Origin: Chaenocephalus aceratus | Taxonomy: Eukaryota; Chordata; Actinopteri; Perciformes; Channichthyidae | Length of the DNA stretch: 64,000 bases | Reading direction: 5' to 3' | Assembly: GCA_023974075.1 (NCBI GenBank) | Contig: CM043798.1 | Span: 7,206,173 to 7,270,172, forward strand | In this document: piece after piece, positions 12,884 through 24,735 of the stretch | How positions within the stretch are numbered: position 1 is the first letter of the stretch | Layout of the letters: every line of letters starts with the position of its first letter | Notes under the pieces: model-generated | Told to the model about the DNA's origin: nothing | Database searches by the model: none | What the model saw: only the letters and a program-made list of their open reading frames with translations | Made by a program: the position numbers and the translations under genes

Positions 12884-13499
12884 CAGCCACTACTGCTCTG
12901 GAAGGATATAAAGCAGGCAGACTGTGTGTGGCGAGAGAGGGGCAGGATGGGAAGTCAGTCTCATTTGCATTGGTGATCTCAACGCGTCACAGCTCCTCGC
13001 TGAGCAAAGGGAAGAGTCGTGTCCAGCAAGCACATACTAAACAGCGGCTTCACTATACTACCTAACGACACACGGCTTTATATGCACCGTGTCGCCACGC
13101 AACCCCCCCCCCCCCCACTTCAGAAATACTCGAGCAGCATGCAAACTGCCACCACATTGTCTCGGGTAAGGAAGCACACGTTGTTATCCTGCAGCAGACA
13201 CGTTGGAGATCCAGAGCTCTCCAACCACGTGTCCTCATTGGCCGATTATTGTCCTCCTCATATAGAGTTGTTTACTGGATTGAGCTCTGCTCTGCACATC
13301 GTCCAAATACTGAATGTTGGAATTCGCCATGAGTCATGAATAATGCATCAGTCCACCGACGTCCCAGCGTTTCAGCAACCACGAACAGCGCCACATCTGC
13401 GCGCGCCTGCAATCAACAAGAGGGCGCAACGGCGCATAACAAGCGCTGCGTCATCGATAATTACAAGCATTCACATTCTGTCGGCCGCCTACATATACC

Positions 13500-13945
13500 C
13501 CTTTACGCAAGTGCAATACTTACAGACATCATTTCACTTTACTTGAGAATTCCCATGTTATACTTCTACTCCACAGTTCATTGGCAATTATTGTAGCCTA
13601 TACTTTATACGCGATTACATTCATTTACACTCATAGTTACTTACTTTTGACATATAAAAATGTGATATGCTGAATGATGCAGTGCTGCGATATCATACAA
13701 AAACAAACCAGTATTTTTAAAAGTACTAAAATTGGCTTCACATTGACAAATACATGTAATGGCCCGATATTGATTAAAATATAGGATAATATGACAGATG
13801 AAATATAATATTCTGAAAAAGAGTCTTCTGCATACAGTATAGAGTACATTTACTTTTGATACTGTTAGTATATTTAGATGATTATATTTATGTTCGTTTA
13901 CAAAAGTATTATTTTGCATTCAGAACTTTTACTTGTGTAATTGGC
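13500..13945. mobile_element. Short hAT-like element, 'TACTTTTACTTGAG' family (decayed)
   Basis: Motifs such as tttcactttacttgag, tacttctactccacag and agaacttttacttgtg identify another diverged copy of the family at 547-912 and 6822-7110. The ends are not clear. The preceding bases 12884-13499 hold no supported gene. Confidence 0.55.
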
Positions 13946-14049
13946 TTCATATGTTAGGAACACGAGAATGACAAGAGAGGACTTAATTCACTTGTACTTT
14001 CGATAAAAACAAGAAGTGAATATTAAATGAGCAACCTAATGCAATATCA

Positions 14050-14072
14050 ACCAATCAATCAATCAATCAATC

Positions 14073-14137
<65 letters not shown>

Positions 14138-14176
14138 CCAATCAACCAACCATCAATCATCAATCAATCAATCATC
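14050..14176. repeat. (CAAT)n tail array
   Basis: A tetranucleotide array of caat repeats with small interruptions abuts the LINE-like tail at 14177. Such arrays are usual at the 3' end of fish non-LTR elements. Confidence 0.9.
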
Positions 14177-14880
14177 AATGTTTATTTATATAGCCCAATA
14201 TCACAAATGTTAATTTGTCTCATGGACTCACAGTGTGTACAGATATCAGTATGACAATACGACCCCCGTCCTTAGAACCCTCTGTCCTTAGACCCTCTGT
14301 CCTTAGACCCTCTATCCTTAGACCCTCACATCGTACAAGGAAACACTTGAAAACCCCAGAGTTTAAGGGGAAAATGGGAGAAACCTCAGGGAGAGCAACA
14401 GAGGAGGGATCCCTCTCCAGGACGGACAGACGTGCAATAGATGCCGTGTGTAAATTGAAAAGATAATACATTTGCAACATAGTCCAGATGTTTGGAAATG
14501 CATGTGTGTATAATAGGAAGATGAATCCACGAGGATATCCATCCAGGACTTATGATCCAGGACCACAGCCACGACTCAAGATCCAGGGCTCGCGATCCAG
14601 GACACAGGACCGCAGGATCATCCATGACTCCGGATCCCGGCGTATATAGACACCAAAAAGAAAGAAATGTGGGAAGCTGGGTTAATCGGACATGAGAGTA
14701 CACAGGTATAGACAGAGAGAAGGAAGAAGTAAGATGTCCCCCAACAAACTAAGCCTATATCAGCAAAACTAGGGGCTGAATCTAATCAGCCCTAACTATA
14801 AGCTTTATCAAAAAGGAAGGTCTTAAGCGCACTCTTAAAAACGGATAGCTGTTAAAATAACATCATCCTGTGTATCGTTC
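14177..14880 (-). mobile_element. LINE/SINE-type 3' tail, minus orientation
   Basis: It starts tttatttatatagcccaata in reverse sense to the element end at 45980-46020, and contains gcctatatcagcaaaactag further in. A 15-bp tandem motif (tccttagaccctctg, about four copies) lies at 14266-14330. It does not encode a protein in this part. Confidence 0.6.
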
Positions 14881-15235
14881 AGGATATCTTCTAGTTCCAC
14901 TGTCCTTGAATGTATAGATTCAAGATAGAAAGGTGTGTTGTCCAAACAGCAGAAAACCAAGGATCCTCCAACAATTCAACATGCAGTATGTACTGTAGTA
15001 CTCAGACATACAAATGAATCAAATAGTGCAAGAAGAAATAAAATAGCACAGGGACATTAAGAGGCAATAATACAATACAGGAATAAGTCAAATATAGACA
15101 TCATTTATAATATTAGTTATGAAATAAGGACAAAATAAAGTACACTGTAAAAATACATATAGTGTAATATGGGAATGTATAAATGCAAATTATGTGAACA
15201 GATGTGCCGGCGTATATATTATACTGTATAACTGT

Positions 15236-15620
15236 TACATGACATTTAGCTAAGGCTTCTATCCGCAGCGACGCACAGTAAGTGGATTCAACCATGAAGA
15301 AACAATCTGAAAAAAAGCTTGAATCCTTAGCTTTAAATAAGCCAAACCACTGTTAGAACTATTGCAATGGCTTCAAGACAAACTTCTACATACAGAAAGG
15401 ACATTTCTTTTTTTATGTCCAAAGGTGAAGTGGAAGCAGGTGGCTTTCCAGTCTGGGGACAGGAAACAGGCGTGTCTTTACTGAGGGGCACCTGGGTCTT
15501 ACTCCCAGTGAGGGAGCAGCGATCCGATTGGCCGGTCACATGCACATGCTGGAATGTAGGATTTATGTCCGGATGTAAGGGCCTGATCCAATCACAGCAC
15601 AGTAGGTCAGTCCTTGATTG
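15236..15620 (-). mobile_element. LINE 3' fragment (L2/CR1-like family), decayed
   Basis: The start acatttagctaaggcttctatccgc is a diverged form of the family end seen at 39074, 43291 and 50374. Minus-strand residues such as SLTGSKTQVPL match the C-terminal region of the family. It is a truncated non-LTR retrotransposon fragment. Confidence 0.6.
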
Positions 15621-15654
15621 AGATATGGAACATTATGGTCTTAACACATAGTTG

Positions 15655-15990
15655 TATTTATTATGGCCTGTTGGATCAAACTGTCCTTGAGTCTAGTAGA
15701 CCTTAATGGTCGAGGGTGATGCAACTGCCATACCGGGGTCCGATGCATACGGTCAGGATACTCTCCATGGTGCACCTGTAGAAGAGGCATCCTGGAGTCC
15801 TTGTTGAACCTCTGCAGCCTCCAGAGGAAGAAAAGCCTCTGTCTAGCAGTCCTCGTGTTGGTGTGAATCCCGAGGAAGCCTAATCTGCTGTCTCTCTTCA
15901 CCGTAGTCCCGTTGATGGCGATGGGGTTGTGATCAGGATCCAGTCACAGAGGGCGCTGGCGACCTTAGATCCTGAGCTCACTGATAAACC
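15655..15990. repeat. Decayed dispersed repeat
   Basis: The segment has a retroelement-like, non-AT-rich composition (for example ctccatggtgcacctgtaga, cctctgcagcctccagagga) that resembles 3' parts of fish LINEs. I cannot define ends or a family. The following bases 15991-16870 hold no supported gene. Confidence 0.35.
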
Positions 15991-16873
15991 TTTAGTCTAG
16001 GTGTGGTCTTTTTTACAGATGTCTCTTTTCAATGTAAGTCAATGGGGAAAGGTTGACCCGGTTTCCAGATTGTCTTTGTGCCATGTGCCTTAGCTCTTCA
16101 GCATGTGTGTACCTAAGCGTGCCGGTGCCTGTGTTCAGCACGTGGTTTAACACTTTGTTGGCCTGACTGGATTTTGGTATCTTTGCTTTATTTGTGTAAG
16201 TAAAGAGATTTGTTGCACTTGCCTTTGTTGAGCTTCTGGGTTTTGTCCGTGAGGTTTGACACAGTTGTCACACGGGCCTTTCTGTACATTTGTTTCACAT
16301 CCAGTTTATAAAGAGCTTAACACTCCTGTGATTATTCCAATCAGCATTAGCCTCAGCTAGTGTATGCCTCGTGTAAGTCACACACTAGGGAGCTTCCTCC
16401 ATCCTGATCCATCGCTCTGTTCAGCACCCACAGGCTTTTTCAGAGGACGGAGCCATCTGTCCACAACAATGCCATTCATTTAACCTTTTCATCCCTTTAG
16501 GTCAGTTGGACAATTGTGGATACGAGGTGCTGGAGCTGTCAGTCAGCAGTCCAGACAGCACAGCTCATCTCTCTGCCTTTCTGCTGCCTCACAGACATTG
16601 ATCAGCTCAGACAACACAGAAACACTTGCTGCTGTCTCCATGCAGCACAATGCCTCAGTCAGTCTCTCGTCCTTTATTCCTTCTCCTCTCCACAGGATCG
16701 TCATTCATCCTTTTTGTCATTAGAGAGAAGAGGAGTCAGATTTGGAAGAAACAGGCAGAGGATCATGAAGTCCCTGGTTCGACTTCTTAAACCTGGACAC
16801 AAACTGAACACAGGATGAATAGTTAATACTAATATATTGGATATTGTTATATGCAAGGACAAGTACTCGAAGT

Positions 16874-17105
16874 GGTTGTTATAAATACCTAGGTATCTGG
16901 ATTGATGATTGTCTTACTTTTAAACTTCAGGTCATTAATCTGCTTAAAAAACTGAGGGTTAGACTCTATCTTTTAGAAACAAGTCCTGTTTCTCTTTTGA
17001 CCTTTTGACCTGTGCTGGACTATGGTGATCTGGCTATATGAATGCACCTGCCCATTGCCTGGAAAAGTTAGATGCTGCGTATCACAGTGCTCTCCCCTTA
17101 AATGA
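16874..17105 (+). pseudogene. LINE reverse-transcriptase fragment
   Basis: Plus-strand translation gives YKYLGIWIDDCLTF and, in a second frame after an in-frame stop, VLDYGDLAI. Both are signature motifs from the region C-terminal to the catalytic core of non-LTR retrotransposon polymerases. Several stops and a frame change show an old dead copy. Flanking bases 17106-17552 show no other gene. Confidence 0.65.
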
Positions 17106-17552
17106 TTCATACTGCTTTTTTTCAAAACAAACATGCATCTTTGCTGACCTGAAAATCTGTCACTCTCCATGAATACTTGTCCTCTGCAGTCCTGACTAGT
17201 TGTATTCCCATTCACTGTTAGCAATATTCCTCTCTAACCCAGTACAGCTGCTGCTTTCTGTTCTGCTTTTGACCTTCACTGTCAGGATTTCCACAGCTTT
17301 GCATTTGAAACCTTGTAAAGTCTTTTGAAAAAACATCCCTGCCTCAGACAGAAAGTGTCAGAAAGCAGGCTTTGAATATGTTTCTTTTCTTGCATTAGCA
17401 ACGTCTTCATGGTTACCTTCAGTCATCTCTTCATTGTGTTATTCTTTCTGCCAGGAGCTCTCCTTTTCTTTCACTTAGAATGAGCCATTGATAAAGGAAC
17501 AGACATTGCTCTTCTACCGGACTCATTTACTAGCAGCATGGAGGCACTATAG

Positions 17553-17839
17553 CAGGGGTGTCAAACTCAAGGCCCGGGGGCCAAATCTGGCCCGCGACTT
17601 CATTTTCTGTGGCCCCACAAGAGCTCTGAAAGAATATAATATGTTTATTATACGGTTACATGGTGATTTACAGAAGCACGTTGACCATAAACTACATGTC
17701 CCACAATGCATCTGAAATTTGAATTTTTTTTCTCAGAATTTAACTTTTTTTTCTTCAAAATGTCACATTTTTTAAATTGTTTTACTTTCTTTCCATAATT
17801 CCTACATGGCCCGTGATGAAATTGAGTTTGACACCCCTG
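17553..17839. mobile_element. hAT MITE with perfect 8-bp duplication
   Basis: The ends CAGGGGTGTCAAACTCAAGG and GAGTTTGACACCCCTG are inverted. They are flanked by perfect CACTATAG repeats at 17545-17552 and 17840-17847. The 287-bp element is non-coding. Confidence 0.92.
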
Positions 17840-18438
17840 CACTATAGAATCGCCATTGTAAGTATAGGTTTCATCCTCACAGGGGCATGCATGTGTGTAC
17901 CAAAGTACATTCCAATCCAAAACAAAGTGTCATTCTGGAATAAAGAAAAGTGTTGGACTGACCGACTTACTGACCAAATGACAGACAGACATAATCATAC
18001 CTAGAGCCAACACTGCTAGCATGCTAAAAGTATGCTGGTGTATTAAAGCAGAGGTAGGCAACGTTGGGGGAAATTAGCCAGAGCTGTGTAACTTGCCTCA
18101 AAAGACCTCATGAACATTGCTACATTTCTGGTTTGACTTGTTTTCTTATGGCTGTTATCACTGGAACATGTTTAGCCTCTGATAGATTAACATTCCTCGA
18201 CATCAGAAAAGGAAGCATGGGGATTAAGTGTAGTGGACATTTGGACGATCATAACACATTTTTCGCCAGACAAATCACCACCTTGGAGGGTTTATTTTGG
18301 AGATTTAACCTGCGAGTTTTAGGTTAAATAAGAGTCCTTTTTGTCCTCATGTGTCTGGCTCTGCCAACAATGGCCTTTGATAAACCAGCTCTTATAATGT
18401 GCTTGCTCAAGGTCAACGAACAATAAAGAGATTGACTA

Positions 18439-19596
18439 TATGCCCCTTTCACACCAACGCGTTTTCAGCTCCGGCTCGGAGCTGGAGCCTGAAAAGTGCC
18501 GGTTTTTCCTGTTCACACCGCAGCGGCGCCGCGTCTTAGCTCCGCCGCCTCTTAGCTCCGCCTCTTAGCTCCGGAATCCGGTTCACTTCCATCTCCAAAA
18601 AATTGTCGGCCTAGAGGCAAGAGCTTCGGAGCTAAGAGGTGGCGTTGCTTACGTCTCTCTTACGTCGAGGCGTGCAGGAAACTAAACCCACCTCCCCTGA
18701 ACATGGGTCGACTGTCATGCCTGAAGCAGTAGTGCTTATAAACACACTTTATAAAGTCAGGCAACACTAACCAGGCTTCGTGTGATTCTGTTTATTTGTA
18801 CCTTACTTTGACCATCCGTTCACTGTTATTGATCATTGTGGAGAGAGGCAGACGTGTTGTTTTGTATTATAGCAACTATCGGGTGGAATCAATACATGGG
18901 CTGCACAGGTTGTCGTGTCCGACTATCACAAGTAGAATCATAATAAAAATGGAACGCCGGTAAAATGTGCCTATAGAAAACGGTTTATGCCACAATAGGA
19001 TAGCAATAGCAAGTAGTCAGTTTAGCTTCGGTTGCTATGCCAACATCACCCATTTTATACCAGAGAAACTTTCATAACAGAGTTGTGATGCCTAACAGCG
19101 TCAATTCAGACAGACACACATTCACTTAGGCTAAGGGGAACTGGGGATATGTATCAGCTGCTTGTGTGAGTTGGACAGTGAATACTTTAGAGCGGTCGTG
19201 TGAGCTAACGGGAGAATAAACTCCCGTGGAAGAGCAGCCAACACTGCAGCGGTCGGTAAATGCCGCAGAAACACATTAATAAACAATGAACCACGGCACT
19301 CTGGAGCAAAGTATAAGGTTGGAGAAGTCGTTATTTAATTGAATCTGGCTTTGTGTGATTAAAAGCAACACGATCATCGACCCGACGCAGTTCCCCGTTG
19401 TTGTTGTGAGCGCCGTAACGCCGTTGGGGAGCAAATCAGCGATGTAAACGGTGACGTCATGACGCAGCAGCGGCAGCACCAGTCGGGCTCTGGGCGGTGT
19501 GAACAGAGCGGGAGCAGAAAAGGGAAACCGGAGCTGAACCAGAAAAGCTCTAGCTCAGAGCTAGATAGGGAAAAGCGCTGGGGTGAAAGCCGCATA
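18439..19596. mobile_element. DNA element with TATGCCCCTTTCACACC-type ends
   Basis: The left end TATGCCCCTTTCACACCA and the inverted right end (GGGGTGAAAGCCGCATA) pair imperfectly. The interior is GC-rich near both ends with repeated gctccg motifs (18535-18575) and the mirrored gagctaagaggt at 18628. No transposase is recognised, and the superfamily is not certain. Confidence 0.6.
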
Positions 19597-19921
19597 TGAG
19601 CAAGCTCACTGTAAGTGGCTCAGAGGGATTTTCAAAGAAAGGTCAGGCAGTTAGCGCTATAGAGAAGGCAACAATCATCTGCAAGCAACCACAAATGTAA
19701 ACTTGCATCCCCTTTGTCTATCAGATGGAGAGGCCACAGCAAAATAAAATTAAGGACTCTTCTGGATGTCTTCAACTGTGATTTAAATCATCAATCCAAT
19801 ATTCGTCCACTAGTTATTCCACTTGTGAGTCAAATATATAAGATTTGTTTGTACTGCCTTTGTTCATCTGACTACTTTGTTTATTTGCAATAGCTGCAAC
19901 CACGGGCCGACATGTATCCAC

Positions 19922-20888
19922 TAGTGTTAATTTCGTCAGCTATTTTTTAATTTAGTTTTAGTCTTAGTCCTGTGTTCAATTTTATTTTTAGTTTAGTCAT
20001 ATTTAGTCACCTTGATCCTGTTTTTATTTAGTCAAGTTTTAGTCGACTAAAAGTCTGAGCATTTTAGTCTTATTTTAGTCAAAGAAAACTAATTATTTTA
20101 GTCTACTTTTTGTCAATGAAAACTGTTGAGTCTTTTTTAGTCATCAGATTATATAGAACATTTCAGTCAAACTAGTCTAGCCAAAACCAATAATTTGTCA
20201 TTTTAGTATATATAAATAAATAAGATTATATATTGTCCTTATTTGATGAAAAACACAGGTTGAATGAATAAGAAAGCAGCTTTGCATATACAGTAGAGTA
20301 TCTGGTCAGGTTTGTGGTGTTTTTACCAGCTGTGTTATGGCCATTTTAACGGACAGGATCGTAACATTTCCGTCATAATCCATTATTACCCGTCGAGTGC
20401 ACAATGTATCAATCACTCGCGCTGAGGGGGGTATTCGGTTAACGCGAGTGCGACCACTGCTCCTAAGCCCTGTTGTTGCCATTTTATTTTCTGTTGAATA
20501 AGGTTAGTTAGACCATGAGTTAGACCCGAGTTTTCCTGACAGTTCACAGTGTGCCGCTGCCTGGTGTAATTCAAATCTACCTCCGCGCGCAGCACAGAAA
20601 CAGCTGCTGCCCAGCCGCAGCACCGGAAGTGGAACTGCTGGGAGAAAAACTGACTATCAGAGATGCAACGTTATCTTTGATAATATTTCGTCTCCTCATT
20701 TTTCGTCAATGAAAGTAAAGAGAGATTTTGGCATAGTTTTTATTTTAGCAAACTACATTTTCGTCTCGTCACTTTTCGTCAACGATATTGCATGATGATT
20801 TCATTACTGCCGTCGGTGCCGTCTCGTTTTCGTCATGGAAAAAAAGGAACATATTTCGTCATAGTTTTAGTCAACGAAATTAACACTA
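19922..20888. mobile_element. hAT element with perfect 8-bp duplication
   Basis: The ends TAGTGTTAATTTCGTCA and CGAAATTAACACTA are inverted. They are flanked by perfect GTATCCAC repeats (19914-19921 and 20889-20896). The interior carries many tagtc/gactaa and tcgtca motifs. It is non-autonomous. Confidence 0.9.
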
Positions 20889-21478
20889 GTATCCACACAC
20901 ACAAGCATACACGCACATACACAAAAAAGAGCACACAGGGTCCATGACAAAAGTTTTACGAGTTTGGCCACAAGACATGAATCCGAAGGGCGACATACTG
21001 TAGTGACCCATTGAGCCGTTGGTCGCTGCTGTTACAGTATATGCGCTCATAGAGTGGGTAACGCAGCCTCTGGTTCCTCCTCAGGTTAGATTTGTCAGCA
21101 TTGTTGCCGTTGTTTAAACTGTTGTTCCCTCTGTTAACACCGTTAGCTGATAGTCGCTAGTTTAGCCAGCGTCGCCATGTTGAGAGCTGTGTGGGGGCAT
21201 CCCTCAATCATAGAAATGCTGTAAAGAAAGTGATGCAGAAATTAGTCATAAAACCCAGAAATGACATAGCAGTTTTCTACTTCTGGTTCCCTTGTCTCAA
21301 GTCAATGGTTTTCTGAGGGTGTTGTGGTTAGACGCCTGAAATAAGGTCTGTGGTTAACACAAGCTGAAGAAATGTCCAGGTTGTGACAAAAGAGTAATTA
21401 AATAGTCCACTGTTGAATGTCCGAAGCTATGTTTTATAAAAACAGCGGTTGCTAACAAGTGTCTAAATGAGACTAGTA

Positions 21479-22008
21479 CACTGAACAAAAATATAAACGC
21501 AACACTTTTGTTTTTGCTCCCATTTTTCATGAGATGAACTCAAAGATCTAAAACATTTTCTCTATACACAAAATAACCATTTCTCTCAAAGAATCTGTGA
21601 TAGTGAGCACTTCTCCTTTGCCGGATAATCCATCCCACCTCACAGGGTGTGGCATATCAAGATGCTGATTAGACAGCATGATTATTGCACAGGTGTGCCT
21701 TAGGCTGGCCACAATAAAAGGCCACTCTGAAACGTGCAGTTTTGCTTTATTGGGGGGGGTCCGAAAACTAGTCAGTATCTGGTGTGAGGGTTAGGGTTAG
21801 GGTAATGTTGTGAATCGAGTGGCCCATGGTCGTGGTGGGGTTATGGTATGGGCAGGCGTATGTTATGGACGACGAACACAGGCCACTCGATTCACAACAT
21901 TACCCTAACCCTACCCCTCACACCAGATACTGACTGTTTTTCGGACCCCCCCAATAAAGCAAAACTGCACGTTCTCAGAGTGGCCTTTTATTGTGGCCAG
22001 CCTAAGGC
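21479..22008. mobile_element. Foldback DNA element with long palindrome
   Basis: The left part (actgaacaaaaatataaacgc) matches, inverted, 37055-37313. From 21697 to 21823 and 21881 to 22008 the sequence forms a nearly perfect inverted repeat of about 127 bp with a 57-bp loop. Each arm holds two telomere-like units (ttagggttaggg / ccctaaccct). The right outer end is missing and joins a LINE tail directly. It has no coding sequence. Confidence 0.8.
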
Positions 22009-22342
22009 AAGGCAAGGCAAGTTTATTTATATAGCACTTTTCAACACAAGGCAATTCAAAGTGCTTTACAAAAAATGAAAGACATTAAGAAAATGACATT
22101 TAAAATTAGTCTTAAAAAGAAAAGCTAATAAAATAAACATTAAAAGAAAAAAATACATGGAAAAGTTACAGTGCAGTCTAAGATGTGACTAGTTCAATTA
22201 AAAAGCAGCAACAAAAAGAAAAGTCTTCAGCCTGGATTTAAAAGTAGTCAGAGTTGCAGCGGACCTGCAGGTTTCTGGGAGTTTGATCCAGTATTTGGAG
22301 CATAATAACTGAACGCTGCTTTACCATGTTTAAAATTTAAGG
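22009..22342 (-). mobile_element. 3' end of a LINE split by the retrotransposon nest
   Basis: It starts with tandem caagg units followed by tttatttatatagcactttt, the reverse complement of a fish non-LTR element tail. The same element resumes at 33480, where its reverse-transcriptase part lies on the minus strand. Everything between 22343 and 33479 is inserted. Confidence 0.75.
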
Positions 22343-23144
22343 TGTCGCGAGTGAGCCCTCTATGTAATGGCCCACTTGCTGGCACCCAGTTCTTTTAATC
22401 CCCCAATTGACCCACACACGAGGAGCAGGCAGATATCGGGTAACACATAATCTTTATTAGCAATTAAATAAATAGTAAGGGACCATATCAGCCAAGCTTC
22501 TCACATGGAAATGTATCACAAGGCCAAGTGATGCAGTGCCTATATACCACCCCGTCAATTCAGGCTGCTACTGCTCTACCCACCCCCTGCTGGCCGGAGG
22601 GACCATGAATGGTACAACTAAAAGAGCGTTGCAATATCAGGAACTTGAGAGCGTTGCAATACACAGGTACTTGAGTGCGTGGCAATAGACAGGAACTTGG
22701 GAGCGCCGCAATTCTGCCTTCAACCGACCCGTCGATCAGCGGCTGGCAGCCGTACAGTAAATCGCAGTGCAGCAGTACTTCTACAGTGGACCTTCGCTTC
22801 ACGGTCACTTCCTCGTCGATCCGTCCAGAGCCTTGCTTCCCGTTCCCTCTTCACCTCGTAGCTTCACCTTTTCCGTTCTCCCGGCTCCTCGCTTTAACCA
22901 CCCACCGGCCAATCCACGTAGCTCCCTGGCAGGCTGGGCAGGCAGCAGCCAATCACGCTGCCCTCATCCAACTGATTCACACCAGTTGCGAAACCACACA
23001 TACTCCGCCCACCTGACAGGCTAACCCTTTTATGAATGGAAACACACATTTGTCCCCACTTCTGCTTAAAATACATATACACACAGTAAATATAATGCAT
23101 CATCATATGACATACAAAAATCCCATCCCCCCCCACTGGCGACA
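22343..23144 (-). repeat. LTR of a Ty3/gypsy-like element (3' LTR, minus)
   Basis: On the minus strand the LTR starts TGTCGCCAGTGG and ends ACTCGCGACA, giving TG...CA ends with a 6-bp terminal inverted repeat. The base run just 5' of it (gaggggggaaa on the minus strand, 23145-23155) is a good polypurine tract, so this is the 3' LTR. AATAAA lies near 22455 on the minus strand. Its last 133 bp recur, inverted, at 25301-25433. Confidence 0.75.
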
Positions 23145-23338
23145 TTTCCCCCCCTCGATATTGGTGGTCGTCCCGACTACCCCTTAGACCTGGTACCTTT
23201 GTGGAGGCACCCCAAAGTTTCGACCTCCTCACAGGGCCTTGTCCTTCCCCTGGCACAAGCCCACCCTCCAATTGAGGCTCAGGGTCCAATTGAGCTGGGA
23301 CCTGCTCTAGTTCCCCAAACTGCTCTGGCTCCGGCACT
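23145..23338 (-). pseudogene. C-terminal tail of a gypsy-like polyprotein
   Basis: The minus strand is open across this stretch (LVPEPEQFGELEQVP... through VPGLRGSRDDHQYRGG) and runs into the polypurine tract and LTR. The acidic/proline-rich tail then RRS is usual near the end of gypsy polyproteins. Its 5' side is cut at 23338, where BEL sequence in the opposite orientation begins, so only about 60 codons remain. Confidence 0.5.
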
Positions 23339-24735
23339 AGGCTAGTGGTGTACAGAGACCAAGAGACTGGCTTGTTGGTCTGTGGGGGTCGCGTGCAGAT
23401 CTTCAATGAAGATAAAGTTGCTGTCCCCATCTTGTCGTATGAAGCCTGGGTATCAACGCTGTTGGCACGAGAAGCCCATGAGGAGAACCACGATGGAGTG
23501 GCCGGAACCTTGCTCAAGATGAGGAGAAGAGCATGGGTCGTGAAGGGTCGGAGGATTGCTCAGAAAGTGGTCAAAAACTGCATGCTCTGCAGAAAAACTA
23601 AAGCAAAAAGATGCCCGCAAATAATGGGTGATCTACCTCCAGAGAGGACAGAACCAGCTGCCCCCTTTGAATACACAACAGTAGACCTCTTCGGACCGTA
23701 CCAAGTCAAGGATGATGTCAAGAAAAGAGTGTCACTGAAGGTTTGGGGAGTTGTGTTTGTTGCATGTCTTCCAGAGCTATTCACACAGAGCTGGTGAACT
23801 CTCAATCCACTGAAAGTTTCCTGTTCGCCTACCAGAGGTTCACAGCACTACGAGGTCATCCAAAGAAGATCTGGTCAGATCCAGGTACTAACTTCGTAGG
23901 GGCTAAGCCAGTCCTAGAAGAACAGTACAGATTCCTTGCCAATCTTGACAAAGCTACACTAGAAGAGAGAGCTGCCAAGAATGGCACAGAATGGACATGG
24001 AAAATTCATCCTGCCGATTCTCCACACCGGAACGGTGCTGCAGAAGCTGCTGTGCGCATCATCAAGAGAGCACTGCAGAGTCTGGGAGGAGAGTCGGGGC
24101 TAAGTTGGAGTGAATTGCAAACAACTCTCTACATGGCAGCCAATCTTACGAATGAAAGACCAATTGACGCCAGAACACAGAGCCGAGAAGACAGCGTTCA
24201 GTTCATCACTCCTAACTGTCTCCTGCTCGGACGAGCATCGCAGAGTGGAGATGTCAGAACATTGGACTTCAGTGACTATCCCTACAAAAGGCTTAAAGAA
24301 ATGCAAGCGCAAGTGAACAAGTTCTAGAGGCACTGGATTCAACTCGCTGGCCCTAATCTATTCGTAAGGAACAAGTGGCATACAGCCAAGAGAAATGTCG
24401 CAGTCGGAGACATCGTCTGGATTGCAGACCAAAAAGCCCTGAGGGGTCAGTTCAGGATTGCAAGAGTGGTCAGTGTCAACTCAGACAGCAAAGGAATTGT
24501 GAGGGATGTCAACGTCAGAACATTCCCAAGCTACCCTGTTCCTGTCACAAGGCCTACCACAGCAAAAGCAAATCACCAAAGATCGAAAAAGCTCAAAGAG
24601 GAGATCCCAGCGACAGTTCTTCACAGAGACGTCAGGCGACTGGTCGTCTTGCTTCCCACTGAAGAGCAGAACAAAGCGTCTGACCCAAGTTTACCTTTGC
24701 AACATGCGACCTCCACTGGAAAGTCGAGTGGGAGG
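23339..24735 (+). pseudogene. BEL/Pao integrase fragment (plus copy)
   Basis: The copy starts abruptly in the middle of pol. In order it shows the HHCC zinc-binding region (REAHEENHDG ... CMLCRKTK), the first catalytic aspartate (TVDLFGPYQ), the second (WSDPGTNF) and the glutamate segment (HRNGAAEAAVR), then the C-terminal integrase domain. Breaks are a one-base loss in a T run near 23755, which shifts the frame, and a TGG-to-TAG stop at about 24325. The piece matches the minus copy at 26698-27922 closely but keeps a 184-bp segment (23898-24081) that the minus copy lacks. The polypurine tract gagtgggagg precedes the LTR at 24736. It is not functional. Confidence 0.9.

Noticed and set aside
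12537..12976. Long Ser/Leu and Arg/Glu frames on both strands
   Set aside because: Produced by the (CT)n microsatellite.
14050..14176. CRISPR-like array
   Set aside because: Simple tetranucleotide repeat without spacers, in a eukaryotic LINE tail.
21781..21912. Interstitial telomere or chromosome-fusion scar
   Set aside because: Only two TTAGGG units per arm, both part of a foldback transposon.
22675..23016. Serine/proline-rich plus-strand frames
   Set aside because: Antisense to the gypsy-like LTR; no family signature.
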